Source: DAOVXM01 sp963746255 | Lineage (GTDB): Bacteria; Chloroflexota; Anaerolineae; Anaerolineales; UBA4823 | Direction of reading: 5' to 3' | Assembly: GCA_963746255.1 (NCBI GenBank) | Contig: CAVVAJ010000009.1 | Coordinates: forward strand, 496,001 to 560,000 | Length of the DNA: 64,000 bases | Shown here: positions 39,140 through 48,777 of the stretch, one piece after another | How positions within the stretch are numbered: the stretch's first letter is position 1 | Layout: every line of letters starts with the position of its first letter | Program-made: the position numbers and the translations under genes | The notes under the pieces: generated by a model | What the model was told of the DNA's origin: nothing | Databases searched by the model: none | Seen by the model: the letters and a program-made list of their open reading frames with translations, nothing else

Positions 39140-41170
39140 TTTCTGGGTTTGGGCAGCTTGCTCGTAGCTCCATACGCTTTGACCATCCGTGCCGGCCAAA
39201 ACTTGTACCGAATTTCCTGGAACGGCAGCCAGGGCAGTGACATAGCGTCCCCAAGGAGAATTTCCTACCTCTTGCCACGAATTGCCCCGGTTTGTAGAGA
39301 TATAAACGCGGCTGTAAGCCGTGAATAAGGTTCCATCACTAAGGTAATTCGGCGATAAAACCACCCGGCTTAATGACAGATAAATTGGCAGGCCGTTATT
39401 AACCGAGGTCCAAGAAGCACCACCGTCGGTGGATTTCAGCAAGCCTTCTCCATCCGTTGCCGCGAAAATGGTCAAATCGCTGGCAAAACCTGGGGATATT
39501 GCCAGGGAGAGAGCCCATAAGTCAGTATATCCTGAGGTGACTTCTACCCATGAACCGCCAGCGTTGTTAGATCTATAAACCCCACCTCCAAGAGTCCCGG
39601 CGAAAATGGTGTGGTCATTCGGGTAGTCCGGTGAGATGGCCAAAGCACGCACTTGCTTGTCCGGCAGGCCAGAGCTGGAATCGCTCCACACGCCCCCGGC
39701 ATCGACGGATTTAAAAACCTTTCCACTATTAGTGCCGGCAAACAGGGTTTTATCGGAAGAATAATCCGGCGAAACAGCCAGCGTATAAATGCAGAAATCG
39801 GTCAATCCATTGTTGACCGGGCCCCATAGGTCGCCACGATCCGTCGATCTGAAGACCCCGCCGCAGTAGGTGGCGGCAAAAATTGTGAGATCTGATGCGA
39901 AGGCGGGGGAGATGACCAGATCCTCCACCCACACGGTTGACAAACCCTCATTGACCGAGGACCATAGGTTTCCGCCATTATTGGAGCGAAATACGCCCGT
40001 GTATTGCGTGCCTGCGAATAGTGTCTGGTCATTGGTATAATCCGGTGAAGCCTTTACGGCCTTCAAGTAGATATTGGTAATGCCCTGGATGGCTGGATTC
40101 CAGCCATTTCCGGCATCGGTGGATTTATATACTCCCCAACCAGGTGTACCAACGAAGACGGTCTGGTCGCTGGTGTAGTTGGGTGAGATCGCCAGACTTT
40201 TTATTCCAAGACCAACGATGCCGTTGTTAAATTCGTCCCAGGTATCCCCGCTGTTGATGGATTTGAACACCCCAGCGCTTTGTTCTCCCGCAAAGACGGT
40301 ATGGTCAATAGCGTAGCTGGGAGAAAATGCTAGTGCGTAGACCTTCTGCATAACCGGCAAGCCGACGCTCCCCCAAGAGCTGCCCCCATTGGTAGAACGA
40401 AACAGGCCTGCGCTCCAGGTGCCGACCACGAGGGTCTGATCATTGGGGTAATCCGGTGAGATCGCCAGCGAGATCGTAATCAGGTTGGTCAAGTCGGTGT
40501 TCACCGGGCTCCACGCGGCGCCGCCGTTAGTGGACTTGAACACCCCTCCCGCAGCTGTGGCTACGAAGACCGTCTTATCGTTGGCAAAGGCTGGTGAAAT
40601 CACCAGAGCTCGAATATTAAGGTCAGTCAAGTTGGTGTTAGCGGTCTGCCAGGAATCGCCACCATCCGTGGACTTGTAAATCCCCCCTGACAGGGAGCCA
40701 GCAAAAATGGTCTGATCGTTGGTGAAATTGGGCGAGATCGCTAAAGTCATCACGTGGTGGTAAGTGATGCCGTTGTTGACAGCCTCCCAGCTGGCCCCTG
40801 CATCGGTTGACCGGCTGACGCCCTCGTGCCAGGCGGCGCTGAACAGGGTGTGGTCGTTGGCATAATTGGGAGAGACGACCAGGGAGGTCATTTGGTTGTA
40901 GACCCGCCCCTGGTTGGACTCTACCCAGGTACCGCCGCCATCTGTAGATTTGAACACCCCGGCTTCGGAAGTACCAGCAAAGACGGTATGGTCGCCGCTA
41001 TAAGCGGGGGAGAGCGCGAAGGCGGTAATGATACCCCCGAACATTCCATTGGAGCGCTGCTGCCAAATACCTACGGATGAGCCCGCAGCCGAGGATATGG
41101 TTGTAGAGAACGAGAGTATGGTGATCAATACCAGTGCTATTCTGCTTGAATATAATATACTGACCTTCAT
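39101..41170 (-). CDS. Secreted YCF48/sortilin-type beta-propeller repeat protein
   Basis: This 689-aa protein has a signal peptide (residues 1-28, cleavage after about SSAAG). About 13 tandem repeats of about 48 residues follow, of the form SPxYxxDxTVFAGTxxxGVFKSTDGGxxWxxVNxG, matching BNR/YCF48-like photosystem assembly or sortilin propeller units. The C-terminus VYLPLLLSQYRQ matches the VYLPL tail often seen at the end of Chloroflexota surface proteins. Probably an extracellular or surface-attached scaffold. AGGAGAAAA precedes the ATG. Confidence 0.9.
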   Translation of the reverse strand: MKVSILYSSRIALVLITILSFSTTISSAAGSSVGIWQQRSNGMFGGIITAFALSPAYSGDHTVFAGTSEAGVFKSTDGGGTWVESNQGRVYNQMTSLVVSPNYANDHTLFSAAWHEGVSRSTDAGASWEAVNNGITYHHVMTLAISPNFTNDQTIFAGSLSGGIYKSTDGGDSWQTANTNLTDLNIRALVISPAFANDKTVFVATAAGGVFKSTNGGAAWSPVNTDLTNLITISLAISPDYPNDQTLVVGTWSAGLFRSTNGGSSWGSVGLPVMQKVYALAFSPSYAIDHTVFAGEQSAGVFKSINSGDTWDEFNNGIVGLGIKSLAISPNYTSDQTVFVGTPGWGVYKSTDAGNGWNPAIQGITNIYLKAVKASPDYTNDQTLFAGTQYTGVFRSNNGGNLWSSVNEGLSTVWVEDLVISPAFASDLTIFAATYCGGVFRSTDRGDLWGPVNNGLTDFCIYTLAVSPDYSSDKTLFAGTNSGKVFKSVDAGGVWSDSSSGLPDKQVRALAISPDYPNDHTIFAGTLGGGVYRSNNAGGSWVEVTSGYTDLWALSLAISPGFASDLTIFAATDGEGLLKSTDGGASWTSVNNGLPIYLSLSRVVLSPNYLSDGTLFTAYSRVYISTNRGNSWQEVGNSPWGRYVTALAAVPGNSVQVLAGTDGQSVWSYEQAAQTQKVYLPLLLSQYRQ

Positions 41171-41540
41171 TGAGTTTTCTCCTCAAGTAAGTAACCATGC
41201 ACCGCTGTGCGCATCAGAGATATATTCTCTAAATATTACCGGGATTCCACGTCGCAATAATTGTACTCACGTTTTCATCCAAACAGGTGATAATGTTGGG
41301 TGGGACTTGCTTAAGTATTGTGTTGTTTTTTCCATTTTTGATAATTTTTTAGCGATCAATCTCAAAAATCCGAATATTCCGGTTTTGGCTTCAGCGTGTT
41401 TTACGAGGCCTGTTTACCTTACCCAATATTCTGCTTCACAAGAATTATTCATAAAATTCATGACAAGGTAGTGCCGAAAATACTACAATATAGGAAGTTC
41501 CCCCAAATTTCTTTGCCAGTTGAAAAATATGAAGATAATT
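41171..41540. other. Intergenic, no supported gene
   Basis: About 370 bp of AT-rich sequence between divergent or fragmentary genes. No convincing promoter pair or coding frame. Confidence 0.4.
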
Positions 41541-41729
41541 TTATGTTGACGTGGAATTTAGGAAAATGATAACGAGGGTACTCTGGTGTGGTTTGATATA
41601 CGTCAGCAGCCGCTGCACTGTGATGTGGATATCATTGGCTTTTTCGATCCGCAGGACAACCTGCCTTCCCCCACCCATCCGTACTTCACGTTTTCTATCG
41701 GTTTGGCTGGAAGATTGTTGTTCAGACAT
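41541..41729 (-). pseudogene. N-terminal fragment of an ABC exporter
   Basis: A 62-codon frame reads RMGGGRQVVLRIEKANDIHI then TVQRLLTYIKPHQSTLVIIFL. It resembles the cytoplasmic N-terminus and first helix start of MsbA-type ABC exporters (EKAKDFxGTLRRLLxYLKPH). GGAG lies 9 bp before the ATG. The frame ends at once where the membrane domain should begin. Confidence 0.4.
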
Positions 41730-41849
41730 TTTGTATTACTCCAGTTCCCAATTGGGATTCATAGATTTCTTTGTAGATTTTGCTTCAATCTAACTTAAGC
41801 GCAATTCTTCTTTACTATAATTGGCGATTTCTTTGGAAAGGAGCTTTTC

Positions 41850-42992
41850 ATGTCAAAACAGTATTTTCGTAGTTTTATGATTTACCTATTTCTAGCCAGC
41901 TGTATCTTATTAATTACAGCGTGTATATTTAGTACGAAGAATATTCAAACCCCAATACCAACTCCAACTAATACGAGCACACCTGCTACATCATTTACGC
42001 CAACCCCAACCCAAATTCTGCCGCCTACTAAAACGAATACCCCAAAGCTGGCAAACACACCTGAGCCATCACCAGTACCAATTGTTTATTATTATTTTGT
42101 GGAACTTGAGGGCAAATCCCCGCCTGCGGGAAGCGTGGTAATTTTGCCGGATATCTTGATCCTGGGACCGGCGCTATCTGATATAGCCCGCAGCCCCGAT
42201 ACCGCCACAAATATTGGCTCTGCATTGCAGACCATGATCACTGACCCGCGTAATGAGTGGACAAGCACCGATGTAAATATCACCAGCATCACTTTCAGGG
42301 AGGGGGCCGCCTCCGGTGTTCTGGAAGGTGAGTATTTTGGAGCAGGCGATATTGTACTCATTGCTGCTCGGGCACAGATTCTCATGACGGTTTTTGCCGA
42401 AGCCTCTGTGCAAACTGCCACTATCACGCTCAACGGGAAAAATATCGCCAATCTGGGGATCAGCCACGGCAGCCAGGTCAAACCTGCCGACTTCACGTAT
42501 ACCCGTGCCGATATCGAAACCTTTATGGCAGAAAATGCCTACTGGAAACCATTGGCTGAACAAGAAAGTCAAGAAAATTCGCGAACATTTAGTCTCCAGG
42601 GAATATGGCAACAAAATGGTTTCATGGCTGCAGGTTGGACTGATAGATATCATTTTTACCCATCAGGAACCTTTCATTATTATCCTAATGAAATGATTTG
42701 TAGCAAGGAAAAGATTGAAAAAATTGGTACATGGAAGTATGAGAATACTATATTAACCTTAACAACAACAAAACAGGTAATTAAAAGTCTTGAAATTTAT
42801 CTCAGTGGGCAATGTAGTGTTATTGGAAAAAAGGAAGTAAAGCTAACAAAACCGAGTATCGAACAATTCACTATCGTTGATCATGGAACTCAAGAAGGTG
42901 ATATATACCATAGCATATCAATAAATGATCTACAATTCTGGAAATTTAGTGAAGATGCATCAAGCTATGGTGATGAAAAATTTCCAGAATAA
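41850..42992 (+). CDS. Lipoprotein with GerMN-like domain
   Basis: This 380-aa protein has a lipoprotein signal (LASCILLITAC, lipobox Cys at about residue 25) and a Thr/Pro-rich stalk to about residue 75. Residues 95-220 resemble a GerMN fold (GVLEGEYFGAGDIVLIAARAQILMTVFAEASVQTATITLNGK). The C-terminal part has WQQNGFMAAGWTDRYHFYPSGTFHYYPNEM, a lipocalin-like strand pattern often seen in extracellular stress or binding proteins. The 3' third is more AT-rich than the first part. GGAAAGGAG precedes the ATG. Confidence 0.8.
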   Translation: MSKQYFRSFMIYLFLASCILLITACIFSTKNIQTPIPTPTNTSTPATSFTPTPTQILPPTKTNTPKLANTPEPSPVPIVYYYFVELEGKSPPAGSVVILPDILILGPALSDIARSPDTATNIGSALQTMITDPRNEWTSTDVNITSITFREGAASGVLEGEYFGAGDIVLIAARAQILMTVFAEASVQTATITLNGKNIANLGISHGSQVKPADFTYTRADIETFMAENAYWKPLAEQESQENSRTFSLQGIWQQNGFMAAGWTDRYHFYPSGTFHYYPNEMICSKEKIEKIGTWKYENTILTLTTTKQVIKSLEIYLSGQCSVIGKKEVKLTKPSIEQFTIVDHGTQEGDIYHSISINDLQFWKFSEDASSYGDEKFPE

Positions 42993-43568
42993 ATAATTTG
43001 TATCATCACAATAAATAGGGGTAGAGGGGAAGGACCAACCCAAATTGAGCTCCTTGGCACGTTTCTTGACCAGGTGAGCCAACGGTGGAATCTGGTTATA
43101 TATCAACTTTACCCAAAACCAAAGCACCTTCGAGGGTTCCGAACACACATACATAATGCCTGTCACAAGTTGTGACGGGGTCAAGAAGCGGTCTAGCTAG
43201 TATATGTGTAATCTATGACCTAAATTGGAGAAAACGTCCTACAATGGCGATTTTCGTTCTTCCCAGAAAATGCGAGCCAGGCAATCTTGTCTACATAATT
43301 CTGCCAATCCCTAGAAGAAATTTAAGGTTTTCCGAGATAACCTGAGAAGCAACGCTAATCATTCATTTATTATTATTTGTTTGTGGATAGAATAACCAAA
43401 GGCTAGAGGGCAATTAAGTTGTGTGTATCATTCACTAAGCCTTGCCATCATATCCCCCTCTTATACACCTGTTAATATCTAATCTGCCCTCCCTTCCCAC
43501 AACATTCCCCAAAACTCCGTATAAGCATTAGCGAAGTGTAGTATGCATTTCGCTCGTACATTTGAGAG
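42993..43568. other. Intergenic region with a short palindrome and repeat B
   Basis: No gene is supported. It holds GTCACAA-G-TTGTGAC (43162-43176), the dispersed repeat at 43216-43316, and an inverted motif near 43530 (GCATTAGCGAAGTGTAGTATGCATTTCGC) recalling the REP-like clusters. Confidence 0.4.
43216..43316 (+). repeat. Dispersed ~95-bp repeat, copy B
   Basis: Partner of 32271-32363, same orientation, 11 kb apart. The pair bracket most of the cassette-like and decayed genes. Confidence 0.5.
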
Positions 43569-43814
43569 CCACTGAGCAACAATAAGAATATCGAACTGCG
43601 CCAGGCCAAGTGGCGCAATTTCTACCAGGTCGGTGGAGTACGCATGTTTGTGGTATTTGATAACCGCTCCTACATGCGCAATATCCGCAGTGATATTATT
43701 TGCTGCTTGGGGAATAAATCTCGGGTTGTATCATTGACCAATTTGGCTGACATACAGGCCGGCAAACGTGGCGAAAGGGATAGTGTTTGGCTTGAGGCGC
43801 GCAACCGTGGGTAG
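43569..43814 (+). pseudogene. Fragment of a mobile-element-type gene
   Basis: The stop-free stretch reads ELRQAKWRNFYQVGGVRMFV, VFDNRSYMRNIRSDIICCLG and SLTNLADIQAGKRG, then stops at 43812-43814. No start is visible. It resembles the C-terminus of replication-relaxation type proteins of integrative elements, by weak memory only. Confidence 0.35.
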
Positions 43815-44055
43815 TCCGGATTGAAACGAAAAAGCTCAGCCGCCAGGCGGAGCGGCAATCCCAGAAAATCTTCAACCCCACCAACTCTGCTTTTGAGGCC
43901 CCACTTACCCGCGGACGCAGCCCGGTCTGGTGCGAGCAGGGATAGCCAGATTTGCTGTTCACTTGACAACCAATATTGTAGCCTTTTTTGGGTTCGTTCT
44001 TACTGGGGGGGGATTATTCACGGTTCGCTTTCTATGAGTGTAACTCTCAAGCGTT

Positions 44056-44865
44056 TTATTCATCCCTGATCCATTGATATTTCTTGAAGATGTAGTAGGC
44101 CGATTTGTAATAAAAAGAAGCTGGCAGCGTATTCCGCATAAACACCTGCAACCTGGTCAGCCATCCTGGGATGCAGACCACCCGATTCTTCTTCAAACAG
44201 TTAAGAGAATCGTCCACTACCTTTTCGGGTGTTATCCACCTCATGAGGCCGCTATCGACGATATATTCTTCCGGGATGCCCAATCGATGGTGCATATCGG
44301 TTTTTGTCAGTCCTGGGCAGACAACTTGGAACTTCACGCCGGAATGCATACATTCGAGATGTAGTGATTCGGTGAAAGCGCGCAGGAAGGCTTTTGTTCC
44401 GGAGTAAGTGGCCGTATCGGGCGTAGGCAGGAAGGCACTGGCTGAAGACATATAGATAATCGTCCCACGTCCTTTTTCGATCATGCCGGGCAGGATCGCA
44501 TAGGTCAATTTCATCGCCGCTAGAATATGCGTGGCGACCATTTTCTCCTGCAGTTCAAGGGGCTCCCGATAAAAGAACTTGGTGGTACCAAATCCGGCAT
44601 TGCTGATCAAGATGTCAATATTGCGCCCTTCAATCGCCCCCAAGAATTGATCTACTTCGTCCGCCTGAGATAATTCGATGATGATCACTTCAACATCGAC
44701 CTGGTAAGTGTCTCTCAAGTTCGCAGCGAGCGAGTTGATTTTTGCTTCTCTCCGGCCGGTGATGATCAGGTTATAGCCCTGTTCTGCCAACCGCTGTGCA
44801 TAAGCTGCGCCAATGCCGCTGGTGGCTCCGGTGATAAGTGCTGTTGCATTTTGCTTTGTGCTCAT
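44056..44865 (-). CDS. Short-chain dehydrogenase (DltE-like SDR)
   Basis: This 269-aa SDR has the NADP-type TGATSGIG with a downstream GRRE (basic residues favouring NADP), NAGFG, the catalytic Ser in YMSSASAF and YSGTK. A C-terminal extension of about 60 residues (WLTRLQVFMRNTLPASFYYKSAYYIFKKYQW) is probably membrane-associated, as in the ketoacyl reductase/DltE branch. Its start overlaps the stop of the PEP-utilising enzyme by 4 bp (ATGA), so the two are translationally coupled and may act in one pathway. Confidence 0.9.
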   Translation of the reverse strand: MSTKQNATALITGATSGIGAAYAQRLAEQGYNLIITGRREAKINSLAANLRDTYQVDVEVIIIELSQADEVDQFLGAIEGRNIDILISNAGFGTTKFFYREPLELQEKMVATHILAAMKLTYAILPGMIEKGRGTIIYMSSASAFLPTPDTATYSGTKAFLRAFTESLHLECMHSGVKFQVVCPGLTKTDMHHRLGIPEEYIVDSGLMRWITPEKVVDDSLNCLKKNRVVCIPGWLTRLQVFMRNTLPASFYYKSAYYIFKKYQWIRDE

Positions 44866-46496
44866 GTTCTCTCTACAATTTCTACGCGGCCTTGTGCGCC
44901 GTCGACGCGCACCCGGTCGCCGCTTTTTAGCTTGGCTGTCGCATCCCCACAGCCAACCACGGCTGGGATGCCTAATTCGCGCGCCACGATAGCGGCGTGC
45001 GAGAGTACTGCCCCAACATCGGTAACTACCGCGCCGGCGCGCGGGAAGATCAGCGTCCAGCCGACATTGGTCTTATTGGTGACCAGGATCTCCCCAGCTT
45101 GAAGCTGGTGCCCCTGCTCGGCAGTGAGGACCACGCGCGCGATGCCCTCATAAATACCAGCCGAGCCTGGGTTGCCCGTGATGTATTTAGCAGCCTCCAG
45201 CTCCTTGGAATAGTCTTGATCTGGCATGTGTGCGTCGAAATATTCACTGCTCCGGTTGGGATTTGCAATCCACTCAAAGGGATCAAACTGGCCGCTGATC
45301 AGGCGGGGGAATGGGGGTAAGGCGCAGTATTTCTGATTCGTTTCTTTGCGGGCGGGGATATACTGGACCGGCTGCTCGTTCCCATTGATGAGTCCAAGCA
45401 TTTCCTGGAAGGTAAGGAAGAAAATGTCCTCATCTACCTGGGTCATTTCGCCAGCCCGCAGCGCCAGGGCACGCGTCACCCAAATAAGACGGGTGGATTC
45501 GGAACGCACCGCTTCCCGTTGGTGATGGATTTGCCGCGCCTGGGAAAGCCGGCGCTCGATAGATTGCGCTTTTTGCGGGTACTGTCTGGTAAAGCGATGC
45601 CAGGTTTCAGCGTACTCTTCTTGCTGACTGGCAAGCATTTCATCCACATTGACAGCGGAGGCTTTCAAGGCTGCGATTTGCTGGTCAATCCAGGCAGGAT
45701 CTTCAGCCGGGCGCGGGGCTGAAAACTCGCCTTCGTACGGGCCACGGTGGCCGTACTGCTCCAGGTATAGCTGCCGGGGCATTTCACCCCGGGCCACTTT
45801 GGAAAGGCTGGCAACTGGGGCAACACTGGCTAATAACGCGCCCTTTTGACCGGAAATTGATAACAGTTTATTGGTATCCGCAGTGCCGATCATCGGTTCG
45901 AGCTCGCGGCGGAGTTTGGCGACCGTTTCAGTATTATGCCAGACAGTGACTACGGTCATCATGAAAGCCTGCATCGTGTGGCGGACCAGCTCATTCCAAA
46001 ACTCAAAAAATTCTTGCCGTGTCTCGATCGTGGCGATGCGCTGGTGCATGGCTTGACACCTTTTGGGATTGACTGCCAGAAATTGCGGTATTTTTGGCAG
46101 TGCTAGCCTTTGTTTAATCTGCAGTTGTATGGTTTTGGCTAGGATGGGAATTTTTGCCTGCCAGGGCAGTGATATGAGGGGAATGGTCAAACCGTTGGGC
46201 AGATCGAGACCCCCACCAAATTCCTTGATCATCTCATTAGGGTCTTTGCCGAGCGCCTGGATCAGGGCATACATCGCCGTGCCATTTTGATAAGGGCGGC
46301 CGCAAATATTACCCACAATGTGGTATCCGGGGATAACATTCATCTGACCATAAGCGAAACTAAATATTGACCAAGTGAAAGGGGTCATTACATTAGGGAT
46401 GGCTTCGCCGATATTGGTATTATCCCAAAGAAAATCCCCCAACAAGCTATCGTTCCATTCTCCTGTTTTGGGGTTGAAACCGGCGGTGTTTTGCAT
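44862..46496 (-). CDS. PEP-utilising/rifampicin phosphotransferase-like protein lacking the ATP-grasp domain
   Basis: This 544-aa protein matches the central and C-terminal parts of rifampicin phosphotransferase/PEP synthase-like enzymes. It begins GFNPKTGEWNDSLLGDFLWDNTNIGEAIPNVMTPFTWSIF and ends with the swivelling phosphohistidine domain (VVTDVGAVLSHAAIVARELGIPAVVG, phospho-acceptor His in SHAA). The N-terminal ATP-binding domain of about 300 residues is absent. The start at 46496 is set by GGAGG; the frame upstream to 46574 adds nothing domain-like. The missing half may be encoded elsewhere, or this may be a standalone phosphocarrier. Confidence 0.85.
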   Translation of the reverse strand: MQNTAGFNPKTGEWNDSLLGDFLWDNTNIGEAIPNVMTPFTWSIFSFAYGQMNVIPGYHIVGNICGRPYQNGTAMYALIQALGKDPNEMIKEFGGGLDLPNGLTIPLISLPWQAKIPILAKTIQLQIKQRLALPKIPQFLAVNPKRCQAMHQRIATIETRQEFFEFWNELVRHTMQAFMMTVVTVWHNTETVAKLRRELEPMIGTADTNKLLSISGQKGALLASVAPVASLSKVARGEMPRQLYLEQYGHRGPYEGEFSAPRPAEDPAWIDQQIAALKASAVNVDEMLASQQEEYAETWHRFTRQYPQKAQSIERRLSQARQIHHQREAVRSESTRLIWVTRALALRAGEMTQVDEDIFFLTFQEMLGLINGNEQPVQYIPARKETNQKYCALPPFPRLISGQFDPFEWIANPNRSSEYFDAHMPDQDYSKELEAAKYITGNPGSAGIYEGIARVVLTAEQGHQLQAGEILVTNKTNVGWTLIFPRAGAVVTDVGAVLSHAAIVARELGIPAVVGCGDATAKLKSGDRVRVDGAQGRVEIVERT

Positions 46497-46574
46497 TTGT
46501 CCGCCTCCAGAGCTCGTTTTGATATATACCAGTTTGGACGAATCAATACTGTTCATTGAGCACCACCAATACAA

Positions 46575-47189
46575 AAAGGTGTGATTAACATAATACCAAT
46601 CGCACGATGGCTAATCTGTTATTTTGTTAAATGGGTTTGATTTGTTCAGGAGTATCCATTTTGCATCATAATTCTTTGCGCTGCTTTCGATTCGCCATTT
46701 GTGACGTGAACGCCAGCACGTATTTTAAAATAAGTATCGCGAAAATTGCTTCGTTTGCAGCTTCCCCATTTTTATGTTTTTGGACCGCCATCGCGGAATA
46801 TCTTCCTGCTGATGGGCTGGGCGAGACGAGATTGCATAAAATCACATTCTCTACCAAATGGCCGCCGCGTACCCACACTGAAGGCGGTCAGGTGGAGCCG
46901 CTGTTGGGCTGCTTTTTTGAAGAGATTATCTCATCCACAACCATTTTCGTTTGTGCTAATACCCAATAATTATCCCGATCGGTACTACTGTCACAACTAT
47001 CACTGAAATAAGAAATGGGATTGTTAGATGTTCTGGGTGTTGCTTTATATGTATATATTCTATTACATCCGTGGCGGTCACAACTATTATTACCATGAGA
47101 ATCAATCTTGCAGTCAGGTTTATACTATTTTCCTTTTTGTGGAGCTGGTATTGGGCCGCCTTCGGTTTTGTATAGTGATGTGCAATCTA
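46575..47189. other. Intergenic, no supported gene
   Basis: About 615 bp of AT-rich DNA with no convincing frame on either strand, no clear terminator and no repeat matched elsewhere in the window. Confidence 0.4.
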
Positions 47190-47576
47190 TCATGTTCTGT
47201 CGGTGTATTTTGGCAATCTGCCAAAGGCTTCAATATGCTTGCTGTGCAATTCTTCTTCGGCCTCAGATGGTCCATCAGTTATTGCCCAGCGTATCACTAT
47301 TTTCAACAAGTCTTCGTGGCTCCGAAAATCATCACCCGAAGAATGGGGAACTTTGCTTTTTACCAATCCCTGCTTGACTCTCATTCGTAAGTTAGAGGCC
47401 TTGCCGATTGTAAGGCGCTCTTCTGTTCCGACCAATTTGGGCTTATAGACACCAGCTGCATTAGGAAGCGTGATACTGTCCGGATCTGAGCGCGCGTCAC
47501 GCTGAAACTTAGACCACGTATACAAATTACTCCAATCTAGGGTTATCGTCGGAATTTCAATGTACTGCACATCCAT
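47190..47576 (-). CDS. Possible GIY-YIG-like nuclease domain protein
   Basis: This 128-aa protein has a core ITLPNAAGVYKPKLVGTEERLTIGKASNLRMRVKQG followed by a helical part with SEAEEELHSKHIEAFGRLPKYTDRT. This order (GVY near the first strand, IGKA as the second, Arg in RMRV, a late Glu and a K-x-N/T-like end) is that of GIY-YIG domains, but the canonical second YIG is IGK. The start at 47576 is chosen because GGGAAGTGAG precedes it. A solo domain like this could act on DNA; the role is unknown. Confidence 0.55.
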   Translation of the reverse strand: MDVQYIEIPTITLDWSNLYTWSKFQRDARSDPDSITLPNAAGVYKPKLVGTEERLTIGKASNLRMRVKQGLVKSKVPHSSGDDFRSHEDLLKIVIRWAITDGPSEAEEELHSKHIEAFGRLPKYTDRT

Positions 47577-48134
47577 CTCACTTCCCTCGCGTGTATATAG
47601 GAATAAGCGACCCAACGAATTAAGGATTGATGTAGCGGAAAGAGCCAATGCCGAAGCCCAGTTCAATGCGCCGCCACATCAATCCGAGTTGAACTAAGCC
47701 GTCTTAGGAACGTAACTGCTCGAAGATGCCTCCCAATACCAGTATATAGACTTTCTCCTCTAAATTCAATAGGAATATGCCTCCCCAATTTTCCAATCCC
47801 AAAAAATTTTGGAGCGCCCTAAGTGAAAGGGTACACCACACCAGAAGTGAACATGGGAGTGTGCTAAACAATTGAATAGCTGACCCTTGCTGCCGGAGTC
47901 CAGGTGGCTCCGGTCGCGCATCGGGGTGTGGGGTGCAAGGTCTATGTACCACCTGCATCTCTACAAGGATATCCAAACCTGCCATCTCCTTAAGATTGTC
48001 TCTCGATTACCTTGGCTAGCTAAACGAACCCTTCTAGAGTGACGTGTCATTCTCCAATCAATTAGGTATGCCATGAATGATATCAGGTATAATCTCCCCA
48101 CCAGAGTGGGGAGTCTGTACTGCGGAGGTATTTT
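47577..48134. other. Intergenic with promoter and leader hairpin for the next gene
   Basis: TATAAT at 48088-48093 is followed at once by an 8-bp hairpin (CTCCCCAC/GTGGGGAG, loop CAGA, 48094-48113). GGAGG (48124-48128) precedes the GTG start. No good -35. The rest (47667-48080) shows no supported gene. Confidence 0.45.
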
Positions 48135-48707
48135 GTGAACAGGTTTGAAAGCATATTCAGCGGGCCATGGGTAATTCTTCTCCTGCGGGGAATCCTGGCT
48201 TTCATTTTGGGTGTCTTCGCCCTTGTCAACCAGCGCGCATTTTTACTGGTATTCTATGTGTGGTTCGGAGCCTACCTGATTGTGGAAGGGATTTTGAAAT
48301 TAGTGAATGCCTGGTTGCAACTGCGATCGGGCAAGCCATACTCGCATTCGCTTAGCACCGGATTGGTTAGTTTATTCGCTGGGATTGCGATGTTCCTTTG
48401 GCCAGGTTTGTCCGCAGTGGTGATTGTCACCCTGATCGCCACCCAAGCCATCTATCAGGGTGCCAGTGATATCTGGATTTCGTTAAAGGGACGCAGGGAC
48501 TTTAGAGCCCTGCGGTTCTGGTTGGTTTTGCTGGGCGGGTTCGTCCAGGTCTTATTTGGAACCCTGATGGTCTTCCAACCAATATTTGGTGGGATGACAT
48601 TGATCGCTGTCGTGGGCGCGTATGGGGTTGTCGTCGGGGTGATATTGATTATTCGAGCGATTGAAGAGCGTCGTGGTGGCGGTCCGGCACCATTTGCCCC
48701 AGCCTAG
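48135..48707 (+). CDS. HdeD/DUF308-family membrane protein
   Basis: This 190-aa protein has six transmembrane segments in three hairpins, each starting with a similar pattern (WVILLLRGILAFILGVFAL, STGLVSLFAGIAMFLWPGL, FWLVLLGGFVQVLFGTLMVF). This internal repetition is typical of HdeD-like proteins, linked with acid stress in enterobacteria but uncharacterised here. The start is GTG, supported by GGAGGT 6 bp upstream. The C-terminal tail is short and basic. Confidence 0.9.
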   Translation: MNRFESIFSGPWVILLLRGILAFILGVFALVNQRAFLLVFYVWFGAYLIVEGILKLVNAWLQLRSGKPYSHSLSTGLVSLFAGIAMFLWPGLSAVVIVTLIATQAIYQGASDIWISLKGRRDFRALRFWLVLLGGFVQVLFGTLMVFQPIFGGMTLIAVVGAYGVVVGVILIIRAIEERRGGGPAPFAPA

Positions 48708-48777
48708 CTGTGTGGTCGCAATAATTGGGGGCAGAAAAGATCGGGTTTGAGTGTATTCCTCAAATAGTTAGATGTAT

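Noticed and set aside
43162..43176. GTCACAAGTTGTGAC palindrome as an operator
   Set aside because: No promoter or gene start lies next to it.
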